Assembly: GCF_033807715.1 (NCBI RefSeq)
Contig: NC_084596.1
Location: forward strand, 39,224,958 to 39,288,957
Direction of reading: 5' to 3'
DNA length: 64,000 nt
Source: Cololabis saira
Lineage: Eukaryota; Chordata; Actinopteri; Beloniformes; Belonidae
This document shows positions 47,246 to 64,000 of the stretch, in pieces. Numbering within the stretch: the first letter of the stretch is position 1; every line of letters starts with the position of its first letter. Position numbers and translations under genes: made by a program. The notes beneath the pieces were generated by a model. The model was given only the letters and a program-made list of their open reading frames with translations. It ran no database searches and was not told the DNA's origin.

Positions 47246-50200
47246 TTAAACTGCTGTGCTTCTGGTGCCGACGTGTGGCCGTGCAAACTCCACAAAGTCG
47301 TCAATGAGGACGGGCCACGCTCCTGTCAACGGAACCACAACAACAGCGCTGGTATCATGTTACTGTGCACGACTTGGATGAATATATGATATATGGCGAG
47401 CACTTCTCTCCCACCTTCCTCATCATAATTCGACATGTCATCTGTGATCATGGTGCTGAAGTCTAGTAAGAGGTTCCAAGTGTCCTTGGGAATAGATCTT
47501 TTGTGGTGTTCCTGTAGATGTTGAGCAAAGTTCATGAAGACATGAGGAATAATATCTGCTCAAAGAGAAAAGTTATTATCAACTTACTAATAAAAAGGTG
47601 TTCCACAAGTCCAAAAACTTGAATTTTCCCACCAGTACTAAATTCCAATATGCAATTGCCATATCTAGATCTGTAAGCAGAGGGAATATTGATAAATACA
47701 CAAACAATATGTGGATGAGAACAATGATCAACAAGGAAGATAGTGAGAACTTCTTACCCAAACCCTTCTGGCCAGGATTCTTTGCAAAATTAAATGTAAA
47801 CTGGTAGAAGTCCTTAAATTTCCCTTGATCCTTCAACTCTTGCTCCATCTTTGGCAGCTGAGCTTTTAGCTTGTCGATGGTGTCACACCTGGAAAAGCAC
47901 GAAACACAAAGCTCGGTTTTTTGTTGTCTGGTGGAGGAAAATAAGATTTTCACGACAGCTAAATCAGTCTTTGCTGGACTCATGGATGAACTGAATCCAT
48001 GCAAATAATTCCAATCTAATATTTATAGGCCCGGTTTCACAGACAAGGCTTAAGCCTAGTCTCAGACTAAAATGCTGTTTGAGCTGGCTTAACTTTAAGT
48101 CACTTGCACAGACATATCTTAAAATAGTCATAGATTTAGTCTGTTCTGGATTAAACAAAGCCAATTGCAAAAGGGTGGATTAGAGCTACTCTAGGACTAA
48201 ATTTAAGTTTATATTAATCCTGCAAAGAGGCAGGTTTAACTTCAGCTTAGTACTGTTTGTGAAAGGGAGCACAGATGGTTTGGGAGCATGGACTATTTGG
48301 AATATCTAAATGAAGACCAATATTCGCTACAGAGGCCAGCCAGACAAATACTTGTGGATAGGAGTAATCCATTGAATCAGTTTGATGAAATAACTTTCCG
48401 AAACCGCTTTCGTATGTACAAAGAAGATGTACTGGAGATAATTACTTTGCTTGAGCCTAGACTTTCCTCCATGTCTCATAAAGGAAGGCCTGTACCCAGT
48501 TCTCTCCAAGTTCTGATCACTTTGAGATTCTTGGCATCTGGAACCTTTCATCGTGAAACTGGTGATTTGTGTGGTGTCAGCAAAGCAACAGTGTTTACAA
48601 TAGTTCACAATGTCTGCAGTGCCATTTGTGAACTGAGAAATCTGTACATTAAGTTCCCTGATGCTGCTGAGCAAGCCAACTATAAATCGCGATTCTACGA
48701 ATATGGGAACTTCCCAGGAGTGATTGGCTGTATTGATGGATGTCATGTTGAAATCAAGTGTCCATCAACTCCTGATGCTGAGGAGTACAGGAACCGTAAG
48801 AACTGGTTTTCCATCAATGTTCAGGCTGTATGCACTCCCAATTTAGAGTTTTCAAACATTGTTGCCCGTTTGAAGGGAGCAACACATGACTCAAGGATTT
48901 TTCACAACTCTTCATTGTGTGCTCAGTTTGAGAGAGGGCAACATAGCGGAATACTAATTGGTGACAGTGCATATGCGCAGAGTTCCTATTTATTCACACC
49001 TTGGCCACATCCCACAACAACTGAGCAGCAAAGATATAACAAAGCTCATATTCGCACTAGAGGGATGGTCGAGCGTATGTTTGGGGTGTGGACAAATCAA
49101 TTCCAGTGTTTATGCAATACACTTCATTTTGAGCCAAGAATATGCTGCAAGGTGATCATTGCTACAACTGTTCTGCACAACTACCTGAAGCAGTATAATT
49201 GTCCTGACCCTCCAATGGAAGACCAGAATGATTCAGATGTGCCCATGCCAGTCCAACAAGGACTTGCACTCAGAGCTGCTTTCACATTGCAGTGCAATAG
49301 TGTGCTGAAAAATTAAATGAGAAACTCAACCAAGGCTGTCCTAAAATTTAGGTTGTGGTGACTACAATACTCACACTCTTGTCAAGTGTATTTCATTACA
49401 TTACATAGCTATCTCATGCATCTTTCTTTGAACAACTCTCTTTTCTAATTTCATATCCAATTCGACCTATAGAATTCTCATTTTCATGTCATGCTCTTCT
49501 TTCAGATATTTCATTTTCTGCTCATGAACTTCTAAGGCTAACTTTTCATGCATTGACATCCTTTTTGGTCTCTGCTGGAAGGTTTTGGCAGCATCTTTTC
49601 TCTGGGATGCCATGCCAGATGTGGAGGGTGCACACTGTGCACTGGCTCTTCCACCAGGGTTAGAATAATATCCTCTGGGAAAAGAACACCGTTAGATACA
49701 AAAGTGTGGTTACATTTTAATTTGCATTGAATTCACTGCAAATGGCAGCCCAAGCATTGTTCTTCTTATGTTCAACAGCAGCACTATGCCCTTTACTTTC
49801 AATAACAGCATGATTTCCCAAAATTTGTTTAAGTAGAGTTTTTTTTCATACTCAGTATAGTTCTTTGAGCGTGTTCTTTTAGCTTCAACCATGTTTGGTG
49901 TCAAAATTCCCTCCAGCAAAACTGTCCTCAATTCCATTCCAGGTTTTTGTGAGCACCATTAGGCTAACAGACTGTGCTCCCACTTAAGCTAATGAGGTGT
50001 TCTGCTTTAAGCTTACTCCAGGACTCCACAGTCTGGGACTAACTAAGGCAAATATAAGCCACGCTCATGCAAGCCACTTAAATTACCTAGCTTTACTAGT
50101 CTGACTTAAGCCTACTCCTGGCTTGATATAAGCCTTGTCTGTGAAACCGGCCCATAATCTTTTAGTCATATAAGCCCTTTACCAAAAGATATTCAAGCAG

Positions 50201-53200
50201 TTAAATAAATGTGCCAATTTTACACTCTCAGCTTTAATGTGAGGGCTGTTGCAATTAAAATATATGAAGTCATTCAGAATAAAAGCTATATTTGTGAGTA
50301 TAAGTGTTGACGAATTTGAAGAAGTAATTTAAATTCCAAAGCATTTTTTAGACATGAGAAGCTGCACATTAATGATTTCATAAATCAATCACTTCTATGT
50401 CAATACTTCTCAGGATCATTCAGATAGACATCTGAAAGAGAGAGAAGGCCACGTGCTTTAAATATGAACAGAAGGAAACATGAATGTGACTGTAACTGGA
50501 TTACAGATACACTCTCAACCTGATTGCATCAATGACCTGAGCCGTAACGTGACAATTCCCCCTCACAGACAACTGCACTGTAAAACATCAGCTACCTTGT
50601 AAGAGCTTTGTGTAGGAAGAGTTGATGGCAAAAGGCACCTATGCAGGTACAGGCAGCCACATGAAGAAAAAGCTCCAAAGTGTGCTGAAACAGCTGTAAC
50701 ACCAGCCCTGTTTACACAGGTGTATTCCACCCGTATATCACCGTTGTTCTGCATTGCTGAGGTGGAACTGTGTAACACTTCACTGCGCTGCTGTTCAGCC
50801 TGCGTTCCACCTTTAGTGATCCAGATCAGCCTAACAGCACACATGAGCAGAGGATGAAATCACTAAAAATCATGACGGGAGAGTCCTGTCGTAGTCGAAA
50901 AACTCCCAGAGTGTAGCTGCAGAAGGGATGAAGTCAGGGCTGGGCGATATATTGAGATTTTAATATATATCGATATATTTTCAAACGCGATGTGGTATGA
51001 GACAATATCGTTTATATCGATACAGCTTATTTTGCGACAAATTGACTGACCCCTCGCGCTGGCAAAAAAGTACCTTTGTGTGCTGAAACCTGAGTGTTGA
51101 CAGGTCAGTTTTCCTGGTACGAAATCTGTAAAATGTACAATAGTTGACTTGTAATTATTTGAGATTTGCTCAAAGAGATGCAATATCTGTTTACATGTTT
51201 TATTTGAGATTTGCACAAATGTTTTGTTATTTGCACAACTGTCAACCTCAGTGGAAAAGTCTGCCTGTTACTGTCTACATTGTATTATGGCACAGTGTAT
51301 TTTAATTTAATTGTTATGCAGGAAAGGGATATTTGTTTTGTTTTATTCAAGAAGCATTTTTATTCTATATATGCAGGCAGTTTATTTTTATTTCATTTGT
51401 TTTATACATTTTGATATTGTGCAGACCTCTGTTAATAAAGGTACCTGTGTGACATTTGGCACGAGACTTTGTATAAAAACTGACTGTTTTTTAAGGGTTT
51501 GCCTCAGAAAAAAATGAAGCTAACAGAGATGCTATGCTATAATGCTTTGAGGGAAACCCCAATTACGTCACGGAAAATATATATATATATCGAGTATCGC
51601 CATTCAGCTAGAAAATATCGAGATATCACTTTTGGTCCATATCGGCCAGCCCTACATGAAGTCCAAATAAAGTTCTGAAGACGGTAACACCAGGTTTGCA
51701 GCCTCAGCGGCCAGAGAGGCGGCGGCTGGCTGGACGGGTAACACCACGAACTGTGTCACTCGGATCCAGTGTTAACTCTGATGTCTTGCTTAGCGACCTG
51801 GAGGAGCCAGCTTTTTTGGAGACCGACCCAGCATCAGCAGAAATGCCGCAGATGCAGATCGATCGATAGATAAGATAGATACTTTATTGATCCTGAGTGA
51901 AATCCAAGTCTATATCATTTTAAAACAACATAAACAAACATGCACCTTCCAAGACACAGTGCAGTTTGCTTATCGTCTAGGGTTGGAATTGAAGACGCCA
52001 TCATACGTCAGCTTCAATGAACCCACAGTCATGTGGATGAAAGCAGCAGCACTTTGAGGATCGGGCTCTTTGATTTCTCCACTGTATTTAACACCATCCA
52101 GCCTGCAACCGCTGCAAACCGCTCGAATGAGAAACTCTCTTAATGCAGCAATAACTACATATCAATTTTAAAGTATTGTCCCAGTTACGTATCTCCTTTT
52201 AAAACACATTGGCATGACTCATAACACTGATATACAACCCAGGCTTCTTATAAATAAAATGGAGAGAGAGAAAAAAAAAAAAAAAAAAAAAAGAAATCAA
52301 CATTTGAATAGCAATTTCCCCCTTAATGATATTTTGCTTGAGATTTCATGCTGTTGGTGTTTTCAGACAAATAGAGAGCAAAGTTGTTTTTCACATATCT
52401 GAAACAATATTCTCACCCCTGTTCAGTCATGCCATCCATGAACTCTTGTTTGGAGAATTCGCACTGAGTTGCTGCCCTGAACTTCCAGGCTATGAGAAGC
52501 ACACTTATACTCGCAGGGTCCAGACCCAGGTCATCACAGAACAGCTGGACCCCGTCGATGCCTATTTTGTTGTCATCATGAGGATCTACGTGAAAGAAAC
52601 AACAAAGAAAAAACACACACAAAAGGGATTTTAGAGAAACAGACATTTCAGTACCACAACAAGCCCTTTATTTGCAATTTCAATCGCCATAGTTTAGAAA
52701 ATAATAATTGTTTGCTGTAGTGGTGCTTTAATCTCTTACCTCTGTATCTGCTGTACAGCTGGTCAAGCTTCTTCTTGTCTAAAACCCCCTTTAGATTTGA
52801 AACGTAGAGCTCTGGATTCTGGAAAAACTTGTCTGTGGCTACGTCTAGTTTCCAGTCATTCTGGGACAAGCAAGCCACTGCAGTCTTCTCGTTGGATTGT
52901 GTGAAGATCACAAACTGACGAACTTTATCCTTCTGAGAGGACTTCAGCTTGTTCTGCACACAACAAATTACACTCAGATGTTACACTCGAATCAATCTCT
53001 CTAACTTCAGATACATTAGAAATAATTTAACTGTTGATTCATCCAAACTGTTTCTTAATGCAATGATAGTACCACATATCACCTACTGCATAACAAGCTG
53101 GGAAATGGCATGTAAATCCACACTAAAGCCTATTGAGATTGCATACAAACGGTCTTTGAAAATTCTAGATAAAAAGTCCAACACGTACCGCCATTGTGCA

Positions 53201-54520
53201 ATCTTAAAGAAATATGAACTTTTGAGCTGGGACAATATAATTAAATACTCAGATTGCATCCTTGTATATAAAATCATCCATGGTCTGGCTCCACCTCCAT
53301 TAAATATATTTATAAAGAAAAACATGAACAGGTTAACCAGAGCAGGATCTATAGGTGACTGTATTGTCCCACTCATCTCATACATGGAACACAGTACCAA
53401 ATGTCATACGAGACAAACCCACCCTCACCTCCTTCATTAAACACTTAAAAACAAGCTTCTAGAGAATCAAGTTTGCACTCAGATTACATCTTAGTGTATT
53501 TTATTGTATGTTTTATCGTATATCTTAGTGTATTTTATTGTATTTTCTTCTATTGTGTATTTATTAGTGCATTTTACTGCTGTGTGTCATCACTTCTTGA
53601 ACTGGATGTAATGTATGTGTGTCTTTTACATCAACCAGGGACTGAAGATGCAAATTAGCCACTGGATATAATCTAGCATATTTACATGAAAATGTTATTA
53701 TTAATATGTACTGTCCCTGGTTCTTTTCCTTTAAAAATACAAATACAAATACAACCACACAATGATTTAGACCTCCTCATGTCTCGAAGGGTTTAACTAG
53801 ACGGATGAAGCCTGAAACACATGTTAATGTGAATATCCTAGCAGGAAAAGTTGAGGAGAGTTCACGTGATAACTACAAAGGAAGGCTAGTTGTTAGCAGC
53901 TACATAAACAATAGAGAAACAAAATATGAAGACTACAAGCTGTAAACGAGTTGCAGTGTGTTGAATGACAGCTGGCCATCATCTTAACATTTCGGACATT
54001 CAACAATTAAACAATTCACCAAATGCAGTTCAATTCAGAGTTATTTATATAGCGTCTATTACAATACAAGCTGTCTCTGGGCGCTTTCCACAGACCCAGA
54101 GCACGACCCCCGAGCTGTTATTACACGAAAACGTTTCTAAAAGGATTCAGTTAGTGTTGCTTCAAAGTGTGCAGTTTTATTTGCAGTTAGCTGGGGATTA
54201 GCACGCTTAGCAGCCTCAAGGCTGATTTATGGTTCCGCGTTAAATCGACGGCGTAGCCTACGGCGTACGGTGCGCGTCGCCGCGTACCCTACGCCGTAGA
54301 CTCTGCGTCGGTGTGACGCGGAACCATAAATCAGCCTTCACTGTGAGCCAGTTACCTCAGGCTAACGTGAGGAGCTACGCTGGGTTTCACTCCTTAAGTC
54401 CAATATTTGTTATTAGGGTACTTTTCTAATAGTAACAATAGCCGCGTGGTGACCTTTTATACGTGTGAAGAATGTCAAAAGTTTCACGGGGAAACATTAA
54501 ACAGAGTAATCTCTTACCAT
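47246..54520 (-). CDS. dcun1d1: DCN1-like protein 1 (cullin neddylation co-E3)
   Basis: It helps the NEDD8 E2 UBC12 modify cullins. Coding exons: 54520-54518 (ATG only), 52953-52740, 52585-52417, 47888-47758, 47670-47588, 47511-47415, 47322-47246 (TAA), 257 residues in all with consistent phases. Human has 259. The UBA-like N-terminus ([13 protein letters not shown]) is followed by the potentiating-neddylation domain ([33 protein letters not shown] then [15 protein letters not shown]). The C-terminus diverges slightly (TRSTAV). Intron 3 (52416-47889) holds a Harbinger and a hAT element; intron 1 holds a LINE. It is head to head with setd9. Confidence 0.96.
48288..49316 (+). CDS. Harbinger transposase, HARBI1-like, intact ORF
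   Basis: An uninterrupted frame of 342 residues, close to the length of HARBI1-type proteins. It has an HTH-like N-terminal part ([32 protein letters not shown]). The DDE_4-type catalytic residues appear as D150 in [11 protein letters not shown]226 in LIGDSAYA and E262 in GMVERMFG. The terminator TAA is at 49314. It lies on the strand opposite dcun1d1. Full length and all three acidic residues suggest it decayed little, or inserted recently. Activity is not shown. Confidence 0.92.
   Translation: MDYLEYLNEDQYSLQRPARQILVDRSNPLNQFDEITFRNRFRMYKEDVLEIITLLEPRLSSMSHKGRPVPSSLQVLITLRFLASGTFHRETGDLCGVSKATVFTIVHNVCSAICELRNLYIKFPDAAEQANYKSRFYEYGNFPGVIGCIDGCHVEIKCPSTPDAEEYRNRKNWFSINVQAVCTPNLEFSNIVARLKGATHDSRIFHNSSLCAQFERGQHSGILIGDSAYAQSSYLFTPWPHPTTTEQQRYNKAHIRTRGMVERMFGVWTNQFQCLCNTLHFEPRICCKVIIATTVLHNYLKQYNCPDPPMEDQNDSDVPMPVQQGLALRAAFTLQCNSVLKN
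49440..49937 (-). pseudogene. Harbinger Myb/SANT-like accessory gene, frameshifted
   Basis: The minus-strand frame from [19 protein letters not shown] breaks in an A8 run near 49845. The next frame continues with [20 protein letters not shown], typical of Myb/SANT-like Harbinger proteins. A short intron follows (acceptor TTTTCCCAG near 49680), and then a charged tail with [18 protein letters not shown]. With the frameshift it is probably inactive, unless the A-run is miscounted. Confidence 0.7.
50935..51654. mobile_element. hAT-type element in dcun1d1 intron 3
   Basis: CAGGGCTGGGCGATAT at the left and, inverted, TAGGGCTGGCCGATAT at the right. The flanks GATGAAGT and CATGAAGT match at 7 of 8 positions as the TSD. 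The interior is rich in ATATCG words and has no transposase. Confidence 0.75.
52985..53757 (+). mobile_element. LINE reverse-transcriptase C-terminus and 3' end
   Basis: The frame 52949-53440 reads [29 protein letters not shown] and [15 protein letters not shown], typical of the C-terminal part of a fish LINE ORF2. A 3' UTR ends in repeated AAATACA at 53738-53757. It lies in dcun1d1 intron 1, on the opposite strand. Confidence 0.8.
54219..54341. repeat. Palindromic short element (GGTTCCGCGTTA type)
   Basis: A near-perfect inverted repeat from AAGGCTGATTTATGGTTCC to its reverse complement, with ACGCCGTA-rich centre. It lies in dcun1d1 intron 1, about 180 bp from the first exon. The preceding 54027-54108 (ATTTATATAGCGTC) looks like a LINE 3' tail. 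Confidence 0.85.
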
Positions 54521-54849
54521 GTTTGTTTTTTACTGACTCCTTTTCCTCCCATTCAACTTGCTAATGGTTGTTGAAATCCTCTTTCCGGTTCAGGCGTCGA
54601 CCTTCAAAATAAAAGCATGCGATCATCAAGCCATCAGTTACGCGTCATATCTTGGTTTTTTTAAAGGGTGGTTTGAATTTCTGTCAAGTATCGAATAGAT
54701 CATGTGTGTTTTTCGAACACTTCTCTGACATTTTACAGAAGTTTTAACAGAAGGTTTGCTTTATTTCTTAAGGCAACCTTCCGGAAGTAATACGAAAAGT
54801 CTGCAAAAGTAAAGCACTTCCTCATCTAACTGATCTTACGTGTTTCTGG
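54521..54849. promoter_or_regulatory. Shared upstream region of dcun1d1 and setd9
   Basis: Only 330 bp separate the two divergent start codons, so the region probably acts as a bidirectional promoter. No TATA box was seen on either side. Confidence 0.6.
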
Positions 54850-55698
54850 ATGTTTGCAGCAGCTCTTAGGAGACTTAAGACCAAATGGAAATCTTACCGA
54901 CACAGGTTTGTGCCCTGGGTTGCGTGTAACCTGTCTAAAAATGAGAAAACTCTGCGCAAGGTGGCGGGACGCTCGGAGGACAAGCTGATCTGTGATGATC
55001 AGGTTTCACAGAGTCTGCTGCAGCTTTTCACAGTCCTGCTTGACAACCACGGGGGGATCAATCCAGATCAAGCACACTTTCTAACACATGTGACAGGGAA
55101 AAATAAGCATTATGGTGGCCACCATGTGTGTGAACAACAAGCTATGTTACAGACTTTGGGATTCTGCATTGAGCGGAGGCCCAGCTCTCTGACCTCTGCA
55201 GGAACCGGGGTGTTTGTCATCAAGGGAGATGTCCCCAAAGGAACTACAGTTGCCATGTATCCCGGCACAGTCTATCAGCCCTATCACCCTATTCTTCTCC
55301 AGTCCATCAGAAACCCCTTTGTATTTAGGTGCATCGATGGCGTGCTGATTGATGGGAATGACAAAGGCCTGTCCAGAATAGTGTTCAGGTCTTGCAGTGG
55401 CCGGGACAGGCTGGGTCCTTTCCTGACCAGTGACACCAGCTGGCTGACCAACAGTCCGCAAAATCCACTGGCAGTGGGTCAGTACGTCAACAACTGCTCC
55501 AACGAAATGCCTGCAAACGTTTGCTACCAGGAGTACGACGTGCCAGACAGGTTCCCACTTGAGCTTCGCCAGTTTCTCCCCAACGTCAACTACAGCCAGG
55601 ACACGCAGAGGCCTCTACGCTGTGTTGTCCTTGTGTCACTCAGAGACATTACAGCAGGGGAGGAACTCTTCTCCAACTACTATACCATTGTGCATTAA
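54850..55698 (+). CDS. setd9: SET domain-containing protein 9, single exon
   Basis: A 282-residue frame. Its start aligns without gaps to human SETD9 over the first 29 residues (RFVPWVACNLS). The SET region is complete: TLGFCIE, GKGVFV-like GTGVFVIKGDVPKG, MYPGTVYQPY, IDGVLIDGNDKG, YVNNCSNE near residue 212 (the NHS-like SET motif) and the C-terminal GEELFSNYYTIVH. Human SETD9 has several exons, as I recall, but no intron interrupts this frame. The substrate of the family is not well defined. The stop is at 55696-55698. Confidence 0.93.
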   Translation: MFAAALRRLKTKWKSYRHRFVPWVACNLSKNEKTLRKVAGRSEDKLICDDQVSQSLLQLFTVLLDNHGGINPDQAHFLTHVTGKNKHYGGHHVCEQQAMLQTLGFCIERRPSSLTSAGTGVFVIKGDVPKGTTVAMYPGTVYQPYHPILLQSIRNPFVFRCIDGVLIDGNDKGLSRIVFRSCSGRDRLGPFLTSDTSWLTNSPQNPLAVGQYVNNCSNEMPANVCYQEYDVPDRFPLELRQFLPNVNYSQDTQRPLRCVVLVSLRDITAGEELFSNYYTIVH

Positions 55699-55792
55699 AG
55701 TATTTTGACAAGCCAGCTGAAAAGTGGCCATTTTTTTTTACATTTCTAAATTTATGCCATTGCATTCAGTTAAAAAAATGATTATATTTATA

Positions 55793-56185
55793 TAGGGCTG
55801 GGCGATTTTGGACAAAAATAAAATCCTGATATTTTTCTCTGAAAACGCGATTTTCGATCTCGATTTCGATTTTTTTGGTAAAACTACAAAAGACAATGGA
55901 ATAAATTGTTTCAAATATTTTATCTTTATTTTTAAAGAAAAAATAGCAAACAAATGTCCCTATTGGGAATGAAGTGCAATTGAAAGATACTGTAAATCCT
56001 CCTTAAGTTTAGTAAAGTGACAACATTTACAATTTTCTTGACCAAACAAAGATGACTAGACGGGCTCTGTCTGTAATGCAGACAGCTGCAAAAAAGGAAA
56101 ATCGATTTTCCGATTTTCCTTTTTTAACATCAATTGTGATTAATAAATCCGATTTAGATTTAAAATCGATTAATAGCACAGCCTA
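55793..56185. mobile_element. hAT-type element (TSD TATTTATA)
   Basis: It starts TAGGGCTGGGCGATTTT and ends GCACAGCCTA, with perfect 8-bp TSDs at 55785-55792 and 56186-56193. The interior is full of AATCGATTT-like words and has no transposase. Confidence 0.85.
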
Positions 56186-56193
56186 TATTTATA

Positions 56194-57280
56194 CCACTCT
56201 GTACAATCACAAGTGCACGGGAATAAAGGCAGTATATTCTTTGTATGGTGTTTTATTCGTTTATTAGTGAAACACAATTCTTATCTGGGAGTCAGAAAGG
56301 CATTTTACGGCTCTCATTTGATACATTACTTGCACTGCTGCCTCATAACGATACCTATCTTCAGATCAGTGTTATCAACGGACCAACGCGGACATGAAAC
56401 TAACTTTGCTGTACAATAACATCAGCTGCTCAAATGTTGGATGTTTATTGAGTGCGAAATACTATTATGTTTAACAAAGATGTATAAAGGGGAAAACTAG
56501 ATTGAAGTGACTGTGGTTTAATGAGGTCTAAGCCAGATCAAAGTGTCACTCCTCCAAGTGTCAAAGGTGATGCAGGTATTAACAATTTTATTTGGAAAAA
56601 AAGGCAACAGACACAGGAAAGAAATAACACACAACATATACAAAAGAGGTGAAAAGAGAAAAACGAGGTAAAATTGGTATTTGGAATCACTAATCCAACA
56701 GGTTTTGTCTTAAGAAGGAAGCATTTCTTAGTTACCCCCCCCCCCCCCCCCCCTGTGTAAAAGAAAAAAAAAAGTTACATAGAAAAATTATTTGTATTCT
56801 TATAATAGTTCAAATCAGCATCTGGCATTAGCCTACTCCACACACAGAATGATTACTGCAACTGGAATGAACCGAAAAGCTAACCTGTGACAACATTTAC
56901 AGGAGTAGTCTTGTAAATGTCCTGACACTAATATGAATGGATGATAACTGGGATGCAGATATTCAGATATTTGAGTTATTTTCTAATATAACATTTACTT
57001 GCTCGAACTCATTTGGCTTCATAAAAACTTGCACAACACCGTCAGTTCAGACTTTTGACCCATCAGGGACACCGTAGCAGCCTACGCACCAACTATTACT
57101 GCATTATCCTTCCGCCGAGTAATATAGTCTGTGTCGATTTTAACATTTTATGTGTCCAAAAGTACGTTTAGATGTATCAAATTGTGGTAAAAGTGTTGTG
57201 TGATTCAAACATGAGTCACAGAACCAAAATGTTTCACCAAAGACCGTGAGCATACTGTTTATCCGTGAATCCAGCGCGGC
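56194..57280. other. Intergenic, eif4a2 upstream
   Basis: No gene was seen. A C19-like homopolymer lies at 56735-56753, followed by an A-run. Confidence 0.45.
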
Positions 57281-57282
57281 CT

Positions 57283-57319
57283 TATAAAGGCAGGCGGCAC
57301 CGCCATCAGCGATCTCTTC
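57283..57319 (+). promoter_or_regulatory. TATA box and TOP-like start of eif4a2
   Basis: TATAAA at 57283-57288 lies about 30 bp before CTCTTC at 57314-57319. A transcript starting at that C would begin with a pyrimidine tract, as TOP mRNAs of the translation machinery do. The start site is inferred. Confidence 0.55.
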
Positions 57320-57347
57320 AGTCGCATGCTGCAGTCGGGAACGGACC

Positions 57348-62963
<5,616 letters not shown>

Positions 62964-63565
62964 ACCCTGGTATATACACTTTTTTTTCTTTTTTTTACGC
63001 AGTGATAGCGATCGTCCACTTGCATTGTGCTTATTATTCGAGGGGGAAAATACTTCTCAATGCTAAACTCTGTATCAGGATTTTGGTATGCATTAAAAGC
63101 GAGGAGACTTCTATAGCGGTCCCTCTTGGACAGTTGTAGGTTCTAACTTGGTCGGCTGGCTGGTTGGAGCTACAGAGTTATGGGGTCTGTAAATGTTAAG
63201 ATCCTTATCGGTTGTTTCTTTCCATGTTCGATTAATATGCGTGTATTCAATGTTCTTCACCATTTAGTAATTTACTTGTGGACTAAAAGGTATAAGTGCT
63301 GTATAAAGTCTGCACATTATGTTATGCTAACATATGTGCGATGTGTTGTGTGGCTGCTCAATAGGCACTTATGTTAAACTGTAGATTCACTTTTTGTTTT
63401 GAGTGTTTAATTTAAATGTACCTTTTTATCAAACTTGCTATATCAGAGTTCCTCACCGGTTGGCTATATTTTGCTGACGTGGTTTTATCCTTAAATATAT
63501 TGCCGTCTCCCCTTACCCTCGATTGACTTGAGATTTCCCCCTCCCCAGAATTGTATGAATGTCTT

Positions 63566-63571
63566 AATAAA
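63566..63571 (+). terminator. eif4a2: eif4a2 polyadenylation signal
   Basis: AATAAA about 600 bp after the stop codon, with a T/GT-rich stretch downstream. Confidence 0.7.
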
Positions 63572-63599
63572 CTTATATTGCTGTAAGTAAACTTATTTT

Positions 63600-64000
63600 G
63601 TTGTGAAGTATTGCACATGTGTTGTATTTGAGTTGTTGGTAGCTGCTTTTCTGAGTGAAGACCAGATCTGCAATTTTATTGAATGCCATTAAAAAAGAAA
63701 ACGTTTTTTGAACTTGATCAATTTCAAAGTGATTGTCGGCAAAATGGTGCAGCAGCTCCCCCTGCTGGTCGTCTGGCAGCAGGGATCAAAACCCGGATCA
63801 GTCTCCGGTACCCAATATTGTTTTAAATACCAACCAGTTTTTATTCTAATCAGTTTCTCTCCAATAAAAAAACTGGTTCTTAAACTAAAATGTCAACTGG
63901 AAACCAGGAAAAGGTTATTTCCATTATTTTGGAACATCTTGTCTGCAGATGTGTGAAAATTTGAAAGGTTTAAGATTGATGGGGCTATTCCTGAAACCTT
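63600..64000. other. eif4a2 downstream flank
   Basis: No gene was seen before the window ends. Confidence 0.4.

Larger units (their letters stand above)
48028..50153 (+). mobile_element. Harbinger (PIF) DNA transposon in dcun1d1 intron 3
   Basis: The ends are GGCCCGGTTTCACAGAC and, inverted, GGGCCGGTTTCACAGAC, each followed by AAGGCTTA-type sequence. A 3-bp TSD ATA flanks them (48025-48027 and 50154-50156). It carries a transposase (plus) and a Myb-like gene (minus), the usual two-gene layout of this superfamily. Confidence 0.92.

Overview
This window is teleost fish genomic DNA. The exon-intron genes have fish-like proteins, box C/D and H/ACA snoRNAs sit in the introns of eif4a2, CA/GT microsatellites are long, and a dense mix of hAT, Harbinger, LINE, BEL/Pao and Ty1/copia elements is typical of a ray-finned fish. 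I cannot name the species. All calls come from reading the sequence; no searches were run.

Layout. 1-3.6 kb: intergenic, with an L2-like LINE split by a hAT element. 3.65-8.2 kb (minus): drc3/lrrc48, a motile-cilium gene with an RFX X-box upstream and two apparent AT-AC (U12-type) introns. 9.3-11.2 kb: unidentified candidate exons. 11.2-13.3 kb: repeat block. 13.6 kb: a U6-like snRNA. 14.5-23.0 kb: nested transposons, including a 2.4-kb element with long terminal inverted repeats that carries a FEN1/PIN-like nuclease reading frame. 22.9-27.4 kb (minus): a BEL/Pao retrotransposon whose reverse-transcriptase region is replaced by a golgin-like coiled coil and which is itself cut by a hAT element. 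29.1-31.3 kb: a 35-bp minisatellite grown inside a LINE. 32.5-36.3 kb: a complete-ended but internally deleted Ty1/copia element. 36.4-39.4 kb: MITEs and a hAT element. 40.8-42.1 kb (minus): a small secreted cysteine-rich protein gene. 42.8-45.2 kb: MITEs. 46.2-54.5 kb (minus): dcun1d1, with a Harbinger element (intact transposase ORF) in intron 3. 54.85-55.7 kb (plus): setd9, intronless. 57.3-63.6 kb (plus): eif4a2, with seven intronic snoRNA copies.

The host genes do separate jobs: drc3 in the axonemal nexin-dynein regulatory complex, dcun1d1 in cullin neddylation, setd9 as a SET-domain protein and eif4a2 in translation initiation. dcun1d1 and setd9 are head to head, with 330 bp between their start codons. 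Most of the rest is mobile DNA. Eight hAT-type insertions can be delimited by 8-bp target-site duplications, which gives a partial order of insertion events. The strongest candidates for something new are the golgin-carrying BEL/Pao element, the PIN-nuclease transposon, the LINE-derived minisatellite, the U12 introns of drc3, and the snoRNA copy in eif4a2 that carries a piece of exon 9 with it.
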